The translations under genes were made by a program, and so were the position numbers. A stretch of DNA of 64,000 nt, from positions 496,001 through 560,000 of the forward strand of contig NW_015961949.1 in NCBI RefSeq assembly GCF_000497045.1, given 5' to 3'. This DNA comes from Kalmanozyma brasiliensis GHG001. Its lineage: Eukaryota > Basidiomycota > Ustilaginomycetes > Ustilaginales. The notes beneath the pieces are model-generated. The model was not told the DNA's origin and searched no databases. It worked only from the letters and a program-made list of their open reading frames with translations. Positions 60,521 to 64,000 of this stretch are shown piece after piece (within the stretch, counting starts at the first letter, position 1; each line of letters starts with the position of its first letter).

Positions 60521-62059
60521 ATGAGCGGCAGGCCATCCAGCTCCCGCAGTGGCAGCCGTGCCAGTCGCGGCGGCAGCAGCAACAATGCCAGGATGTCAGA
60601 CCTCGCAGCAGCCACGGGGGGCTCGCATCGTTTCGCCGAGCGTCGACAGGAACGTATGCGTGGTGCAGGTACCGCCGTAGCCATGCAGAGGGACTTTCAG
60701 TTCAAGCTGCCGCAAAAACGAGCTGGACCATCGACAGGCAACGCAAACGACTCCGTATCAACAGATGGATCGATCAGCAAACGCGGACCGGGCCGACCTC
60801 GGGGTTCAGGCCCCAAACAGAGAGCGGCGGCCGCAGCAGTAGCAGAAGGCTCCGACGATGCTTACTCACTACCACCACTCGACGACGACGATGGGATGGC
60901 GTATTCACCTCAGAGGGATGCGTCCGGCAGTATGGGCGTGCCACGACGGGTAGCGAGACCACCTCCCGGGCCTGTCAGCAGTACACCTGCTGCATCGCGC
61001 ATCCTCAAACAGCCTTATGCAGCTGGCTTAGCGCGCCGAGGCGACGATGATGACGAGGTGGGCAGCCAGCTTGGCGAGGACTATGCTGGCTCCAGTGCAA
61101 GTGCCAGTGCTGGCTCGGGCTCAGGTCCCATGATTGATGAGCCATACGATTGGAGTGCAAACCTGGACCCCAATCTGGATCCCGTCGAGGAGAGCCTGCC
61201 GATGATCCCCTCGCCCGTCGCATCGTCCTCCCACGTCGACGCCTCTGTGCGTCGCATGCGACCGAGCATCGGAGGAACCAGCGTGTCCCACCTCAGCATC
61301 GCATCTGGAGGCGACTCGCCAGCCGCACGTGCAGCGCAGCGCAATCTCGACTCACGTCAACGACGTCGCCAAGGCAGTCCAGGCTCCGAGCGCATATACA
61401 AACAAGCCGCAGCCACGGCAGCCGCAGCCTCAATCGCAGCCAAACGACGCGGTCGGCCACCCAAGTCTGCCTCCGCCCCACGTGCACTCATCCAACTACC
61501 CACAGAGCAGGACGACGAGACCGTCATGGATCGCACCATCCTCGAGCGACAGCGCGGGGCCACCTCGGCCGCCCGCACTCGTGAAACGCAAAAACGCCTC
61601 AAACGCGCTCTCTCGCTCGTGTTCTCCGAAGCCGACCCTGACGACCCCGATTCCTCGCAACCGTCGAAGAAAAGCAAGTCGGCGAAATACCTCAACGACG
61701 TCGACATTATCTGGTCCATCGTCGACGAGGAGCTCCGCAGTGCCATCGAGGAGCAGCCGGCCAAAGCACCCTTCCTCGCTCTGAAAGCGCTGCGCAAATC
61801 GGTGCGGTCCAACTTTTTGAACCTCAGCGAGAAGACGGATAACCGGACGACGTTGATCTCGCAGGTTGTGCGGGCGAGGAAGCAGAAGCGGCTGTTGCGC
61901 AAGGAGGTGTTTGCCAAGCGGAGCGAGCTGGCTAAAGTGACGGTCGAGGCGGGCGAGAGGGAGAAGGAGATGAAGGAGTGGAAGAGCGAAGTAGGCGATG
62001 TGCGCAGAGTCAACGCCTTTTTGGTCAATCTGAGGCATCAGGCTGCTGCGTGGACTTGA
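60521..62059 (+). CDS. AT-hook protein with C-terminal coiled coil (CENP-U/Ame1-like candidate)
   Basis: A 512-residue single-exon protein. AT-hooks are at about residues 88-94 (RGPGRPR) and 309-315 (RRGRPPK). The second shares the string RRGRPPKSAS with the divergent neighbour. The N terminus is basic and Ser-rich with an FAERRQERMRG segment. The C-terminal ~130 residues are helical: YLNDVDIIWSIVDEELRSAIEEQPAKAPFLALKALRKSVRSNFLNLSEKTDN, then a coiled coil (VVRARKQKRLLRKEVFAKRSELAKV...EREKEMKEW) and a final VNAFLVNLRHQA helix. This resembles the CENP-U/Ame1/Mis17 layout, in which an R/L-rich coiled coil is followed by a short helix, and CENP-U pairs with CENP-Q. Only structure-level similarity supports this, so treat it as a hypothesis. 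Confidence 0.75.
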   Translation: MSGRPSSSRSGSRASRGGSSNNARMSDLAAATGGSHRFAERRQERMRGAGTAVAMQRDFQFKLPQKRAGPSTGNANDSVSTDGSISKRGPGRPRGSGPKQRAAAAAVAEGSDDAYSLPPLDDDDGMAYSPQRDASGSMGVPRRVARPPPGPVSSTPAASRILKQPYAAGLARRGDDDDEVGSQLGEDYAGSSASASAGSGSGPMIDEPYDWSANLDPNLDPVEESLPMIPSPVASSSHVDASVRRMRPSIGGTSVSHLSIASGGDSPAARAAQRNLDSRQRRRQGSPGSERIYKQAAATAAAASIAAKRRGRPPKSASAPRALIQLPTEQDDETVMDRTILERQRGATSAARTRETQKRLKRALSLVFSEADPDDPDSSQPSKKSKSAKYLNDVDIIWSIVDEELRSAIEEQPAKAPFLALKALRKSVRSNFLNLSEKTDNRTTLISQVVRARKQKRLLRKEVFAKRSELAKVTVEAGEREKEMKEWKSEVGDVRRVNAFLVNLRHQAAAWT

Positions 62060-62206
62060 GCCAACTCCATCTCACAGAACCTTTGCTGTATACCCTTATC
62101 ATGTCAACAAGTGACTTCAGACATTCCGTGTGTGCAAGCAGATGTTTGAGCATGTGTTACAATTTCAAGTGTCGTTCTACAGGCCATCGATGTGACTGTG
62201 GGTAAA

Positions 62207-63931
<1,725 letters not shown>

Positions 63932-64000
63932 TCAAAGTAGGAGGAAACACGTCAGTCGTTCCTTCAAATCATCCGAGTGCGAGACGTGACTGGAATTCGG

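Noticed and set aside
60162..60536. Upstream extension of the minus-strand AT-hook gene into the divergent gene
   Set aside because: The extension would overlap the start of the divergent gene and has no conserved features. The ATG at 60159-60161 is a better start.

Overview
The window is nuclear DNA of a basidiomycete fungus, most likely a smut or a smut-related yeast (Ustilaginales type). The protein families are fungal (C-5 sterol desaturase, MET10, HIS2, PEX7, DASH subunit DAD3, a Medusa-type regulator). The DNA is moderately GC-rich. Most genes are single long exons, and the few introns are mostly short (about 80-110 nt) with GTAAGT-like donors and CTRAC-like branch points. The Medusa-type regulator and the overall gene style point to smuts; the species cannot be fixed from sequence alone. 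No mobile element, CRISPR array, rRNA gene or plasmid feature was seen.

Layout. 1-9.8 kb: a triple-repeat unknown protein, epsin, a cytochrome P450, a tRNA, PEX7 and a sideroflexin. 10-19 kb: ERG3, HIS2, RPA49 and a secreted pectin-acetylesterase-like protein. 19.2-24.6 kb: a gene-poor 5.5 kb stretch ending in a pyrimidine-rich leader before the Medusa-type regulator (24.6-26.8 kb). 27-37 kb: a dense run with an alpha/beta hydrolase, DAD3, an unknown acidic protein, a short-chain dehydrogenase, an OHCU-decarboxylase protein with a long tail, prefoldin subunit 3 and a Siw14-like phosphatase that may be spliced to it. 37-46.4 kb: an LRR protein, annexin, vacuolar alkaline phosphatase, RPL7 with an intronic C/D snoRNA, and a six-exon ATG12. 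46.6-58.4 kb: MET10 and two single-pass membrane proteins of similar architecture. 58.7-62 kb: a divergent pair of AT-hook proteins that I propose as inner-kinetochore CENP-Q/CENP-U candidates. 62.2 kb to the end: acetoacetyl-CoA thiolase (ERG10), whose first exon lies beyond the window.

Most genes are unrelated housekeeping functions, as expected for a fungal chromosome arm. Some share pathways: ERG10 and ERG3 (sterols); HIS2 and MET10 (amino acids); epsin and a membrane protein carrying an NPFxD endocytic signal; DAD3 and the proposed CENP-Q/U pair (kinetochore). The most informative observations are the RPL7 intronic snoRNA with a 13-nt match to 25S rRNA, the prefoldin-3 stop codon lying inside a consensus splice donor that would fuse it to the downstream phosphatase, the divergent AT-hook pair, and the very large upstream region of the Medusa-type gene.
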